Positions 19,504-32,134 of a DNA stretch of 37,500 bases are shown one piece after another (the first letter of the stretch is position 1; every line of letters starts with the position of its first letter). The position numbers and the translations under genes are program-made. The stretch covers positions 1 through 37,500 of the forward strand of contig JAEUOZ010000016.1 in assembly GCA_016790225.1 (NCBI GenBank), written 5' to 3'. This stretch comes from Rubrivivax sp. GTDB taxonomy: Bacteria; Pseudomonadota; Gammaproteobacteria; Burkholderiales; Burkholderiaceae. The notes under the pieces are model-generated. The model was not told the origin of the DNA. It did no database searches and saw only the letters and a program-made list of their open reading frames with translations.

Positions 19504-20292
19504 TCATTCGCGCTCGGCGATGGCCGAAGCTTCGACCAGATCGCGGTAGGCGTGCCAGCTTGCATGGGCGAGCCAGGGAACCACCAGCACCAGGCCGGCC
19601 AGCGCGGTGGCCATGCCCAGAACGGTGAGCAGCAGGATCAGCAGCGCCCAGACGGCCATCGGAGCCGGGTTCTCCAGCACGACACGCCAGCTCGTGAAGA
19701 CCGCCGTCCAGACGCCGACCTGGCGGTCCAGCAACAAGGGGATCGAGATCACGCTGGACGCAAACACCGGCGCGGCCATGATCGCGCCCAGCCCGAGCCA
19801 GATCTCGAACAGGCGCGAACGCTCGTTCAGGACCACGTTCAGCAGGAATTCCTGCGGGTTGCGCACCGGCGCATCGGTAAATCCCGTGATCAGGGCTGCC
19901 GAGGTCAGCACCCAGCCGGTGCCCGCGAGCGCCAGCAGCAGACCGAAGATGACCAGATGGCCGCCCGTGGGCTTCCAGGCGCGCAAGGCATCGGACAGTC
20001 CCGGGCGTTTGCCGCGGCCGAGCTCGCGGCTGATGCGGTAGAGCCCCGTCGCCACGACGGGTGCCACCAGCATGAAACCTGAGAATGCGCCTGCCAGCAG
20101 CCAGAAGCGCTCTCGCGCCCAGGCGATGAGCAGGGCACCGAAGAGTGTCGCGGCCAGCCCGTGCGCCAGACCTGGCAGCGGGCAGCGCATCAGGTCACGC
20201 CAGCCCAGGCGCAGCCAGTCCAGGGGCCGCAGGGCGGGCACCGCACGCGCGCCAAATCGCCGCGACTCTTCGACGGCACGAAGTCGTTCCAT
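19504..20292 (-). CDS. DUF2189 multi-pass membrane protein
   Basis: A 262-residue integral membrane protein with about six hydrophobic helices. The N-terminal RPLDWLRLGWRDLMRCPLPGLAHG segment, the LLAGAFSGFMLVAPVVATGLYRISRELGRG segment and the C-terminal WLAHASWHAYRDLVE end are typical of the DUF2189 family of uncharacterised bacterial membrane proteins. The start is uncertain: the ATG at 20292 (MERLRAVEESRRFG) is preferred, with another in-frame start at 20346. Neither has a clear ribosome site. The DUF2788 gene follows 9 bp downstream. No function is proposed. Confidence 0.75.
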   Translation of the reverse strand: MERLRAVEESRRFGARAVPALRPLDWLRLGWRDLMRCPLPGLAHGLAATLFGALLIAWARERFWLLAGAFSGFMLVAPVVATGLYRISRELGRGKRPGLSDALRAWKPTGGHLVIFGLLLALAGTGWVLTSAALITGFTDAPVRNPQEFLLNVVLNERSRLFEIWLGLGAIMAAPVFASSVISIPLLLDRQVGVWTAVFTSWRVVLENPAPMAVWALLILLLTVLGMATALAGLVLVVPWLAHASWHAYRDLVEASAIAERE

Positions 20293-20427
20293 CCGCGAAA
20301 GGTAACCGGGCTGCCTTTCGCCAGCCTTGATCTGGCACAGGCGCACGATCCCGGTGCACGCTACGGGCTGGCGAGCGTCGGCCCGCGACGGGCCGGCACC
20401 TGATCAGCGGATGAGCGGATGAGCGGA

Positions 20428-22557
20428 TCAGAAGGCCGAGTTGTGGCCTTGCTCCTTGCGTGCGCGGTCCTGGCGCGCCAGGCGCAGGCGCTCCACGGTC
20501 GCCTGCAGCGTCTGCACCAGCGGCACGAGGTGCTTGTCCAGTTCGCCCAGCGCGGTGGCATGCGCCTTGAGGTCGTCCGGCTGCTTCAGGGCTTGTGCCA
20601 TGCCGGCCAGAGCCCCGGCGGCGGCGGCCGCACCGACGACCTCCAGGATGCCCTGCATGTCTTGCGCCATCTGGCGCGCGCGATCCAGATCTTGGCGGTC
20701 AAGCGTTTCCCGGAAGCGCCGCGGCCAGTTGTTCAGCGCGGGCGCCAGGTGCTCGATGGCGTCGAGGTACAGCGATGCGTCGCCACCCAGGCTCTCCACC
20801 GCCGTGCGAACGTCGATCAGGCCGTCCTGGGACAGCAGGTTGAGCGAATCCCGCTGGTCGTAGCGCAGGGCACCTGTGCGTGCCGGCGTCGCTGCCGGCT
20901 CGGCGGCCACGATCGGCGCCGAGGTCACACGGTCGATCGACTCGAGCAGGCGCGACTTGCGCAGCGGCTTGCACAGGTGCTGATCGAAGCCGGCATCCAG
21001 GCAGCGCTGGCGCTCGACTTCAAAGGGCGCCGTCCCCAGCGCGATGACCGGCGTGCGGCGCATCTGGCGCTCGCTCTCCAGCCGCCGGATGACGCGCAGC
21101 GCCTGCCAACCGTCCACTTCGGGCATGTGCAGATCCATCAGCACCACGTCGTAGGGCGCAATCTCCATCGCCTGCAGCGCCTCGCGGCCATTGGCGCAGG
21201 CCACGACGTGGAACGCACGCTTGTCGAGCATGGATTCGATCAGGTGCCGCGTGGAGATGTTGTCGTCCACGAGCAGCACGGAGGTCAGGGCCGCCATCGG
21301 CTGGGTCGCGGCCTCCTCGGTGGCTGCGATCGGCTGCAAGGGGGTCACGGCGCCGTCCGCCTGCAGCGCTGGCAAGCTGACGGTGAAGACCACCGTCGTG
21401 CCCTTGCCCGGCGAATGCCGCACCGAGAGCTTGCCGCCCATCAGATCGGCCACGCGCCGCGCCAGCGTGAGGCCGATGCCCGTGCCCTTGGAGCGTGCCG
21501 CGCCGACCGCGCCGAAAGGCTCCAGCATGCCGGCGAGCTTGCCGGTCACCGGGCTGAGGCTGGTATCGGTGATCGCAAAGCGGATGCGCTTCGGATCCCG
21601 CGCCTGCGGGCGGGCCTCGACGTTCACGCGGCCCTGGCGCGTCACCTTGACGGCCTGGCCGAGCAAGTGCGAAAGCACCTGCTTCAGGCGCTGAACGTCG
21701 CCCTGCACCATGCGCGGCAGATCAGCGGCCAGGCTCAGCTGGACCTGCACGCCCTTGGCCTGCGCGGCGGGCCTGACCTGGCTCACCAGCTCGTGCAGCA
21801 GAGGGACGAGGGCCAGGCTGGTGGCCTTGAGCTTGACGCGGCCCGCCTCGATGCGCGCGAGGTCGTTCAAGTCCTCCAGCATCTGCGTCAGGGCTTCGGC
21901 CGAGTGGCGGAAGGCTTCGAGGTGGCGGCGCTGCTCGCCATCCAAGCCGGTTTCGGTGAGCAGATCGGCCATGCCGACCACGGCATTGACCGGCGTGCGC
22001 AGCTCGCGGGAAACCTGGCCCAGGAACTCGGCCTTGGCCTGCTGCAGGGCGAGCGCCATCTGCCGCTTCAGCTCGGCGCGCTTCAGCGCCTGGGCCTGCT
22101 GCCATTGGCCAAAGAGCGCCAGACCGCCCAAGCCGCCCAGGCATGCCGCCAACTGCAAGGCCACCGGAGCGGCCTGGCCGGTGAGGACGCTGGCCACGAG
22201 CGCAGTCAGCAGCAGGACCCCGGCAGCGGCGCCGGCCTGGATGCGCAGGCTCCAGCGACGCAGCGTACCCCGCGCGAGCAGCGTCAGGCCGGTGACGACC
22301 CCGAACCAGCTGAGCAGCGACCACACGAGCAAGCCGATGCGGGCCGTGCCGTCCTGCAGCACGCTGGCCGGCAGCAAGGGTGACAGCACGGTGGCCCAGA
22401 GCGTAGCCAGCGCGCCGCCGGCAGGCGTGATGCCCAGCGCCAGGACAGCTAACGCAGAACCCAAGGCAACAGCGGGGCCAGGTTGTTCGAACAGGCGCGT
22501 CCGGGAGCCTGGTGTCGAGCCTGGGACAGTGTCAGCGGTGGAGGCGTTTGCGGGCAT
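20428..22557 (-). CDS. Degenerate hybrid sensor kinase with intact receiver and degenerate Hpt-like tail
   Basis: A 709-residue membrane protein with four to five hydrophobic helices (about residues 25-155), a kinase core, a receiver and a C-terminal helical domain. The H box reads FLGQVSRELRTPVN, so the phospho-acceptor histidine of the usual SHELRTP is R184. The N box lacks its asparagine (LLGQAVKVT) and the G1 box is disrupted (DTSLSPVTG), while G2 (GTGIGLTLARRV) is kept. The receiver keeps VDDN, phospho-acceptor D475 in LMDLHMPEVDGW, and lysine in CKPLRK. The C-terminal four-helix region aligns with Hpt, but the histidine position is Q632 (AQDMQG). It therefore probably cannot phosphorylate itself and may act as a phosphate sink or a scaffold. 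The start is the ATG at 22557; a TTG at 22587 is also in frame. Confidence 0.85.
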   Translation of the reverse strand: MPANASTADTVPGSTPGSRTRLFEQPGPAVALGSALAVLALGITPAGGALATLWATVLSPLLPASVLQDGTARIGLLVWSLLSWFGVVTGLTLLARGTLRRWSLRIQAGAAAGVLLLTALVASVLTGQAAPVALQLAACLGGLGGLALFGQWQQAQALKRAELKRQMALALQQAKAEFLGQVSRELRTPVNAVVGMADLLTETGLDGEQRRHLEAFRHSAEALTQMLEDLNDLARIEAGRVKLKATSLALVPLLHELVSQVRPAAQAKGVQVQLSLAADLPRMVQGDVQRLKQVLSHLLGQAVKVTRQGRVNVEARPQARDPKRIRFAITDTSLSPVTGKLAGMLEPFGAVGAARSKGTGIGLTLARRVADLMGGKLSVRHSPGKGTTVVFTVSLPALQADGAVTPLQPIAATEEAATQPMAALTSVLLVDDNISTRHLIESMLDKRAFHVVACANGREALQAMEIAPYDVVLMDLHMPEVDGWQALRVIRRLESERQMRRTPVIALGTAPFEVERQRCLDAGFDQHLCKPLRKSRLLESIDRVTSAPIVAAEPAATPARTGALRYDQRDSLNLLSQDGLIDVRTAVESLGGDASLYLDAIEHLAPALNNWPRRFRETLDRQDLDRARQMAQDMQGILEVVGAAAAAGALAGMAQALKQPDDLKAHATALGELDKHLVPLVQTLQATVERLRLARQDRARKEQGHNSAF

Positions 22558-22766
22558 GTTCTTGGAGTGTGAGACCCCGCACAACAACGAGGCAAATTCA
22601 GTCTAGCAGCGGCGTTTTTCGAGCCCGCCCACCGATCCACGCAGTGCGGCCCCCTGTTCCGCGGGGCGCGACAAGCCGCTGCTGGGCTCTCGCATCGGCC
22701 CCACGCCTGATGCCTGGCGGGTGTTGGGGCCGCGGCACCGGCCTGGCGGTGCTGTGCCGGGCCCGA

Positions 22767-23819
22767 TCAGGCGCTCGCCAGCGCTTGCGCGGCCTGCGCC
22801 AGCGTGACGGATTGGGCATCCGGCAGGTGCAGCACACGTGCCTGAGCGAACTGCGTGAAGTTGCGCGCCATCGAGCGCTCATAGCTCGGGTCGTAGTGGT
22901 CCGCGAGCAGCTCCGAGACCAGGCTGCGCCACTGACCGCCGCGCGCGAGCGATTGCCAGCGCTCGATCACCGTTGCGCCACGCAGCTCGCGCAGCGCCTG
23001 CAGGCGCTCACAGAGGCCTTCGGCATCCTGCACGTGGTGGGCGTAGTCGGCCAGCAGCAGTTCAACCCGTGCGTCCAGCGGCAGGCCCAGATGCACGCAG
23101 GGCGAAGCCCGCATGCGGCTCAGCAAGCTCTCCGGAACGCGGCGCTGGCCGATGGTCCGGCTTTCGCTCTCCACGAACACCGTTCGGCCGGGATCGAGGC
23201 GCCGCAGCTGGTCCCAAAGCAGGGTCTCGAAGCGCTTCTGCGAAGGCTGTGCGGCCGGCAGCGCGCCCAGTACGGAACCGCGGTGGCCGGCCAGGGCTTC
23301 CAGGTCCAGCACCTGGGCGCCCGCTTGCTGCAAGGCATCCAGCAGGCGGCTCTTGCCGCTGCCGGTTCGGCCGCAGATGACGGTGAAGTTCAGGCTCGGC
23401 GGCAACTGTTCCAGCGCGTCGACCACCTGCTTGCGGAACGCGCGATAGCCGCCATCCAGGACGCTGACCTCGAAGCCGATCTGGCTCAGCACCAGGGCGA
23501 GCGCGCCGGAGCGCTGGCCGCCGCGCCAGCAATACAGCAACGGCCGCCAGCCGCGGGGCAGGGCGGGCCCTTCGCGATCCAGGTGTGCAGCGATGTTGCG
23601 GGCCGCCATGGCCGCGCCGCGCTTGCGTGCCTCGAAGGCGGAGATCTGCTTGTACTGCGTGCCGATCTCCTGCCGCTGCGCGTCGTTCAGGGTCGGCCAG
23701 TTCAGCGCTGCCGGCAGGTGATCGAGCGCAAACTCCGATTCGCTGCGCGCATCGATCACGGCGTCAAACAGATCGATCGCCTGCAGCGCCTGCGCCGCGT
23801 CCAGGCGCTGCAGGCTCAT
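22767..23819 (-). CDS. selU: tRNA 2-selenouridine/geranyl-2-thiouridine synthase
   Basis: A 350-residue enzyme (also called MnmH or YbbB) that replaces sulfur by selenium in 2-thiouridine at the tRNA wobble position, through a geranylated intermediate. An N-terminal rhodanese domain carries the catalytic cysteine C97 in LLYCWRGGQRSG, and a P-loop domain carries Walker A GRTGSGKS at residues 150-157. The WRGGQRS motif and the FVESESRTIG phrase are diagnostic. Its ATG overlaps the glnD stop by 4 nt (ATGA), so it is the last gene of map-glnD-selU. selD and selA are not in the window. Confidence 0.95.
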   Translation of the reverse strand: MSLQRLDAAQALQAIDLFDAVIDARSESEFALDHLPAALNWPTLNDAQRQEIGTQYKQISAFEARKRGAAMAARNIAAHLDREGPALPRGWRPLLYCWRGGQRSGALALVLSQIGFEVSVLDGGYRAFRKQVVDALEQLPPSLNFTVICGRTGSGKSRLLDALQQAGAQVLDLEALAGHRGSVLGALPAAQPSQKRFETLLWDQLRRLDPGRTVFVESESRTIGQRRVPESLLSRMRASPCVHLGLPLDARVELLLADYAHHVQDAEGLCERLQALRELRGATVIERWQSLARGGQWRSLVSELLADHYDPSYERSMARNFTQFAQARVLHLPDAQSVTLAQAAQALASA

Positions 23820-26446
23820 CGCGGCGCGACGCCATCGGAGACCGCGTCGAGCATCTCGCTTTCGATCTGCAGCTGCACGCGCGATTGCTGCAGCGCCGGC
23901 CCGTCGACCAGAAAGGTGTCCTCGACGCGCTCGCCCAGCGTCGTGACCTTGGCCAGCTGCAGGTTGATGTGGTGACGGGCCAGCACGCGCGCGATGCCGT
24001 AGAGCAGGCCGGATCGATCGCTTGCGCTGACCGTCAGCAGCCAGCGCTGTGCGCGTTCGTCGGGAGTCAGCGAGACCCGTGGCATCACCGGGAAGGAGCG
24101 CACGCGCCGCGAGACGCGGCTGCGCGTGGGCTCGGGCAGCGGGCCTTCACTGGCCAGCGCCTGGGCGGCCTGCGCTTCGACCAGCGAGATCAGGTCGCGG
24201 TACTCGGAGGCGCCGGCATCCGGGCCCAGCAGCGTGCTGACGACCTGGAAGGTGTCAAGCGCATAGCCGGCGCGCGTGGTGTGGATCTTGGCGTCCTGGA
24301 TGCTGAATCCCGCGCTGTCGAAATAGCCGCAGATGCGCGCAAACAGATCGGGCCGGTCAGGGGAATAGGCCAGCACCTGAAGCCCATCGCCGACGGAGGA
24401 CAGCCGCGCGCGCACGATGGGCACATGGCTGTCCAGGTGCCGCCACAGCATGCGCGCATGCCAGGCGATGTCCGCGGCGTCGTGCCGCGCAAAGTAGCCC
24501 ACGTCCAGCGTCTTCCACAGCGGCTCTTCCGTGCCGGGCAGTGCGGAATGCAGCGCCAGCAGCTGCCGCGCATCCTGCTTGCGCGACTCGATCTCGGCGT
24601 CCACGTTCGGACGCGAACCGCCGAGCGCACGCAAGGTCAGGCGGTAGAGGTCTTCCAGCAGCTTGCCCTTCCAGGCATTCCAGACCTTCGGGCTGGTGCC
24701 GCGCACATCGGCCACCGTCAGCAGATACAAGCCCGTCAGGCGCTGCTCGTTGCCGACCAGGCGTGCAAAGGCCGAGATGACCTCGGCATCGCTCAGATCT
24801 TCCTTCTGCGCAATGCGGCTCATCGTCAGGTGATGGCGCACGAGGAATTCGATCAGCTGTGCATCCGGGCGCGAGACATCGTGATCGCGGCAGAAGCGCC
24901 GCGCCTCGCGGCCGCCCAGATCGCTGTGGTCGCCGCCACGCCCCTTGGCCACGTCATGGAAGAGCGCGGCCACGTACAGCAGCCAGGGCTCGTCCCACTG
25001 CGAAGCCAGCTGCGAGCAGAACGGGTACTCGTGCGCGTGTTCGGGGATGAAGAAGCGCCGCACATTGCGCAGCACCATCAGGATGTGCTGGTCCACGGTG
25101 TAGACATGGAACAGGTCATGCTGCATGCGGCCGACGATGCGCCGGAAGACCCACAGGTAGCGACCGAGCACCGATGTCTGATTCATCAGCCGGAAGGCGT
25201 GCGTGATGCCGCCGGGCTGTCGCAGGATCTCCATGAACAGCTCACGATTCAGCGGATCGCGGCGAAACGAGCCATCCATCAGGTTGCGGGCGTTGTACAG
25301 CGCCCGCAGCGTGCGCGCCGAGAGGCCCTTGATGCCCGGCGTCTGCTGGAAGACGAGGAAGGTCTCCAGGATCGCGTGCGGGTTCTCGGCGTAGAGGCCA
25401 TCGTGGGCGACCTCCAGCATGCCAGCGCGATCCAGGAAGCGCGCATTGATGGGCCGCATGGGCGCATTGCCGGAGCCGAGGATGCGCTCTTCCAGGTTCA
25501 GCAGCAGGATCTGGTTGAGCTGCGTCACCGCCTTGGCCGCCCAGTAGTAGCGGTGCATCAGCACTTCGGACGAACGCTGGCCGCGCGTGGGCTTGTAGCC
25601 GAAGCTCTCGGCCACGGCCGTCTGCAGATCGAAGATCAGCCGGTCCTCGCGGCGCCGGGCCACCGCGTGCAGCCGAGCGCGGATCAGCTTGAGCGTGCCT
25701 TCCTGCTTGCTCAGCTGGCTGGCCTCGAAGGGCGTGAGCAAGCCCTTGGCGGCCATCTCGGCCCAGGTGCGCCCCAGGCCGGCAGCACGCGACAGCCACA
25801 CCAGTACCTGCAGATCGCGCAGGCCGCCGGGGCTTTCCTTGCAGTTGGGCTCCAGCGCGTAGGGCGTGCCTTCGTACTTGACGTGGCGCTGCTGCATCTC
25901 CAGCGTCTTGGCGCGCAGGAAGGCGGCTGGATCCAGCAACTGGCTGGTCGCATCGCGGAAGGCATTGAAGGTCTTGCGCTGGCCGCAGACCTGGCGCGAT
26001 TCCAGCATGGCGGTCTGGATGGTCACGTCGCGCTGCGCCTCGGCAGCGCACTCGCTCACGGTGCGCACCGAAGAGCCGATCTCCAGGCCGATGTCCCAGC
26101 AGGCGGTGATGAAGCGTTCGATGGACTGCGTGTCCTGCTCATCCAGAGGATCCGCACCGTCGGGCAGCAGCAGCAGCACATCGACATCGGAATACGGAAA
26201 CAGCTCGCCGCGGCCATAGCCGCCCACGGCCACCAGGGCCGCGCCGCCGGGCATCGGCTGCGCCTCCCACAGGCTCTGCAGGCTGGCATCGACATGGCGC
26301 GCCAGGCCCCGCAGCAGGCGCGTGGCCGCCGTGGCCGAGGGCCGCGCGTGCTCGAAGTGCTCGATCAGCACCCGCTTGCCGTCACGGAACCGGGATCGAA
26401 GCTGCTGCATCGGCGAAGCGGCCGCGCGAGCGGCCCGCATGTCCAT
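23816..26446 (-). CDS. glnD: Bifunctional PII uridylyltransferase/uridylyl-removing enzyme
   Basis: Nitrogen sensor of 876 residues that adds UMP to PII proteins when glutamine is low and removes it when glutamine is high. Domains in order: nucleotidyltransferase with GGYGRGELFPYSDVD at residues 75-89, a GlnD-type central helical region, an HD hydrolase domain with the HDVAKGRGGDHS segment near residue 497, and two C-terminal ACT domains (SDRPDLFARICGYFDSAG and SDRSGLLYGIARVLARHHIN) that bind glutamine. All key segments are intact and the length is normal. The start at 26446 (MDMRAARAAA) lies 2 bp after the map stop; longer in-frame starts would run into map. selU overlaps its stop. Confidence 0.97.
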   Translation of the reverse strand: MDMRAARAAASPMQQLRSRFRDGKRVLIEHFEHARPSATAATRLLRGLARHVDASLQSLWEAQPMPGGAALVAVGGYGRGELFPYSDVDVLLLLPDGADPLDEQDTQSIERFITACWDIGLEIGSSVRTVSECAAEAQRDVTIQTAMLESRQVCGQRKTFNAFRDATSQLLDPAAFLRAKTLEMQQRHVKYEGTPYALEPNCKESPGGLRDLQVLVWLSRAAGLGRTWAEMAAKGLLTPFEASQLSKQEGTLKLIRARLHAVARRREDRLIFDLQTAVAESFGYKPTRGQRSSEVLMHRYYWAAKAVTQLNQILLLNLEERILGSGNAPMRPINARFLDRAGMLEVAHDGLYAENPHAILETFLVFQQTPGIKGLSARTLRALYNARNLMDGSFRRDPLNRELFMEILRQPGGITHAFRLMNQTSVLGRYLWVFRRIVGRMQHDLFHVYTVDQHILMVLRNVRRFFIPEHAHEYPFCSQLASQWDEPWLLYVAALFHDVAKGRGGDHSDLGGREARRFCRDHDVSRPDAQLIEFLVRHHLTMSRIAQKEDLSDAEVISAFARLVGNEQRLTGLYLLTVADVRGTSPKVWNAWKGKLLEDLYRLTLRALGGSRPNVDAEIESRKQDARQLLALHSALPGTEEPLWKTLDVGYFARHDAADIAWHARMLWRHLDSHVPIVRARLSSVGDGLQVLAYSPDRPDLFARICGYFDSAGFSIQDAKIHTTRAGYALDTFQVVSTLLGPDAGASEYRDLISLVEAQAAQALASEGPLPEPTRSRVSRRVRSFPVMPRVSLTPDERAQRWLLTVSASDRSGLLYGIARVLARHHINLQLAKVTTLGERVEDTFLVDGPALQQSRVQLQIESEMLDAVSDGVAPR

Positions 26447-26448
26447 CC

Positions 26449-27303
26449 TCAGGCGGCGCTGAGCGCTGGCATCTGGTAGCCCGCCGCGACCACAAAATCC
26501 GGCAGGGCAGGGCTGCCCGCAGACAGCGTCAGCACCTCGAAGCCGGACTCGGTGACGAGCACCGTGTGCTCCCACTGGGCCGAGAGCGAACGGTCCCGCG
26601 TGACGATGGTCCAGCCGTCATAGGGGCGGTTGCCCTTGCGGTCTTCCTTGATGTCGCGCCGTCCGGCGTTGATCATGGGCTCGATGGTGAAGGTCATGCC
26701 GGGCACGAGCGTCTCCATCGTGCCGGGCCGACCGTAGTGCAGCACCTGCGGCTCTTCGTGAAAACGGGCGCCCACGCCATGGCCGCAGAATTCGCGCACC
26801 ACCGAGAAGCCGTGGTGCTCGGCGTAGGTCTGGATCGCGTGGCCGACATCACCCAGGCGCGCGCCGGGCCGCACCTTCAGGATGCCCTTCCACATGGCTT
26901 CGAAGCTGACTGCGCACAGGCGCCGCGCGGCGATCGACGGGCTGCCGATCAGGAACATGCGGCTGTTGTCGCCGTGCCAGCCGTACTTGACCACCGTGAC
27001 GTCAATGTTGACGATGTCGCCGTCCTTCAGCGGGCGCTCGTCGGGAATGCCATGGCACACCACGTCATTGATCGAGCTGCACAGCGAGGCGGGGTAGGGC
27101 GGATAGCCCGGCGGCTGGTAACCGAGGGTCGCCGGCGTCGTCTGCTGCACCTGGGTCATGTACTCATGGGCCAGCCGATCGATCTCCAGCGTGGTGATGC
27201 CGGGCTGGATGAAGGGCGTGAGGTAGTCCAGCACCTCGCTGGCAAGGCGGCAGGCCAGGCGCATCCCCTCGATTTCGGCCGAGGTCTTGGGCGTGATCGT
27301 CAT
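26449..27303 (-). CDS. map: Type I methionine aminopeptidase
   Basis: Removes the initiator methionine from nascent proteins; 284 residues. The five metal ligands are visible: D101 and D112 (NIDVTV ... HGDNSRMF), H175 (CGHGVGARFHEEP), E208 (FTIEPMI) and E245 (WEHTVLV); H84 of VVCHGIPD is also present. No N-terminal zinc-finger extension, so type Ia. The gene ends 2 bp before glnD. The open frame continues upstream as the antisense of purL, but translation surely starts at the ATG at 27303 (MTITPKTSAEIEGM). A GATAAT sequence lies only 7 nt before this ATG, so the transcript may have a very short leader. Confidence 0.97.
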   Translation of the reverse strand: MTITPKTSAEIEGMRLACRLASEVLDYLTPFIQPGITTLEIDRLAHEYMTQVQQTTPATLGYQPPGYPPYPASLCSSINDVVCHGIPDERPLKDGDIVNIDVTVVKYGWHGDNSRMFLIGSPSIAARRLCAVSFEAMWKGILKVRPGARLGDVGHAIQTYAEHHGFSVVREFCGHGVGARFHEEPQVLHYGRPGTMETLVPGMTFTIEPMINAGRRDIKEDRKGNRPYDGWTIVTRDRSLSAQWEHTVLVTESGFEVLTLSAGSPALPDFVVAAGYQMPALSAA

Positions 27304-27414
27304 GGGGGCAATTATCCCACCCCCTCGTAAACTCGGGTCTTCCTCCACGCTCCGTGACCTGCCGCAGCGTTCTTGCCGAACGCCGGGCGGGGCTGCCACC
27401 CAAGCCGGCCGCGC
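27304..27414. promoter_or_regulatory. Divergent map/purL intergenic region with a candidate map -10 element
   Basis: This is a 111-bp spacer between divergent genes. On the minus strand GATAAT (27316 down to 27311) resembles a sigma70 -10 and ends 7 nt before the map ATG, so the map transcript would be leaderless or nearly so. No good -35 is seen. No clear ribosome site precedes purL at 27415. Confidence 0.35.
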
Positions 27415-31263
<3,849 letters not shown>

Positions 31264-31281
31264 GCCGCGGCGGCGCCGGGG

Positions 31282-31704
31282 TCAGGCCAGCGCCGGCCAC
31301 GCCAGCATCAGCGCCGACGCGGCGACCAGGCCGCGCGCCGCCGGCCGACGCCAGCGGCCCGGCGTGATGCCGAGCAGCTCGATCAGCTCGTCGGCGCCGC
31401 CCAGCATCCGCGCCATCCCCGGCACCGCGCCCAGGCAGGCGACGGTCACGGCGATCTGGGCCGCCACGCTGGGCGGACGCGCGAGGATCGCCAGCGGCCA
31501 CACCGCCGCGACCAGGAACACCTCGGCCGCGACCACCACCGCGATGCCCCATCGGAAGCCGGCCAGCGCCGCGATCGCGCCGACCGCCAGCACCGACGCC
31601 AGCTCGGCGCTGTGGGCGTGGGAGGGCAGGGGCAACGCGGCGAAGGCCGCGACCAGACCGGTGGCAGCCACCCATCCGTCGCGCCGCTTCGATCGATCGC
31701 CCAT
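31282..31704 (-). CDS. Small multi-pass membrane protein, unknown
   Basis: A 140-residue hydrophobic protein with about four membrane segments (about residues 11-27, 34-52, 54-72 and 77-97) and a short hydrophobic C-terminus. An acidic/polar stretch GGADELIELLGITPGRWRRP precedes the last segment. I recognise no family. The start at the ATG at 31704 (MGDRSKRRDGW) is plausible, and two copies of an 11-bp direct repeat lie just upstream. It converges with purL (18-bp gap). Codon use matches the right-hand genome. It could be a real orphan membrane protein; its coding status rests on hydrophobic pattern and codon bias. Confidence 0.6.
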   Translation of the reverse strand: MGDRSKRRDGWVAATGLVAAFAALPLPSHAHSAELASVLAVGAIAALAGFRWGIAVVVAAEVFLVAAVWPLAILARPPSVAAQIAVTVACLGAVPGMARMLGGADELIELLGITPGRWRRPAARGLVAASALMLAWPALA

Positions 31705-31710
31705 GACATC

Positions 31711-31753
31711 AATGTAATCGACCTAGGACAAATGTCTGCAAGAATGTAATCGA
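31711..31753. repeat. 11-bp direct repeat pair, candidate operator
   Basis: AATGTAATCGA occurs exactly at 31711-31721 and again at 31743-31753, 32 bp apart start to start (three helical turns), in the most AT-rich part of the right-hand region and immediately upstream of the minus-strand membrane gene. Spacing on one face of the helix suits cooperative protein binding. The regulator is unknown. Confidence 0.5.
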
Positions 31754-31902
31754 AGCGCGACAAGTATCACGGCGCGCGGCTGTCTCGATCTGGTAACAGC
31801 TTTAGATCGCTATAAATTCTGATGCGGCGGACCGTCGCGGTTACAATCGCGGCCCCGATGCCCGGATCGGCCCAGCGAGCCCCGCACGATCGGATCCGGT
31901 CC

Positions 31903-32046
31903 CCCGATCCCGTCCCGGATCCCGATCCCGATCCCGTCCCGGATCCCGATCCCGTCCTGGATCCCGTCCCGGATCCCGATCCCGATCCCGTCCCGGATCC
32001 CGTCCCCGATCCCGTCCCGGATCCCGTCCCCGAGCCCGTCCCCGAT
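31903..32046. repeat. Imperfect hexamer tandem array (24 units)
   Basis: Twenty-four consecutive hexamers, all variants of CCCGAT, CCCGTC or CCGGAT, with single variants CTGGAT and CCCGAG. Many are arranged as the 12-mer GATCCCGTCCCG, alternating with GATCCC. The array preserves six-base periodicity for 144 bp and stops sharply before 32047. One frame reads Asp/Pro/Val repeats, but no gene context supports translation. Such arrays arise by slippage and may vary in copy number between strains. Confidence 0.9.
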
Positions 32047-32134
32047 CCCCGGATCGTCCGCGACTCCCCCCACTCACTCCCGGCGCCCCTGCGCCTACCT
32101 CGCCCGCGCCGCCGAGACGTGGCACGCTGTCCCC

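Larger units (their letters stand above)
31705..32134. other. 430-bp non-coding region between a minus-strand membrane gene and a plus-strand membrane gene
   Basis: It holds a relatively AT-rich block (about 31,705-31,825) with an 11-bp direct-repeat pair, a TATAAA-like element at 31811-31816, and then a 144-bp hexamer array. No convincing gene is seen; the open frames here come from the repeat itself. The divergent arrangement means promoters for both neighbours should lie in it. Confidence 0.6.

Noticed and set aside
22558..22766. Possible small gene between the hybrid kinase and selU
   Set aside because: Only short frames with biased composition and no start signal; a 6-bp hairpin (22735-22740 / 22747-22752) lacks a T-run, so no terminator is called either.
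24190..26479. Plus-strand open frames over glnD, including a 964-residue one starting at 23585
   Set aside because: Antisense shadows of glnD and selU; no motifs.
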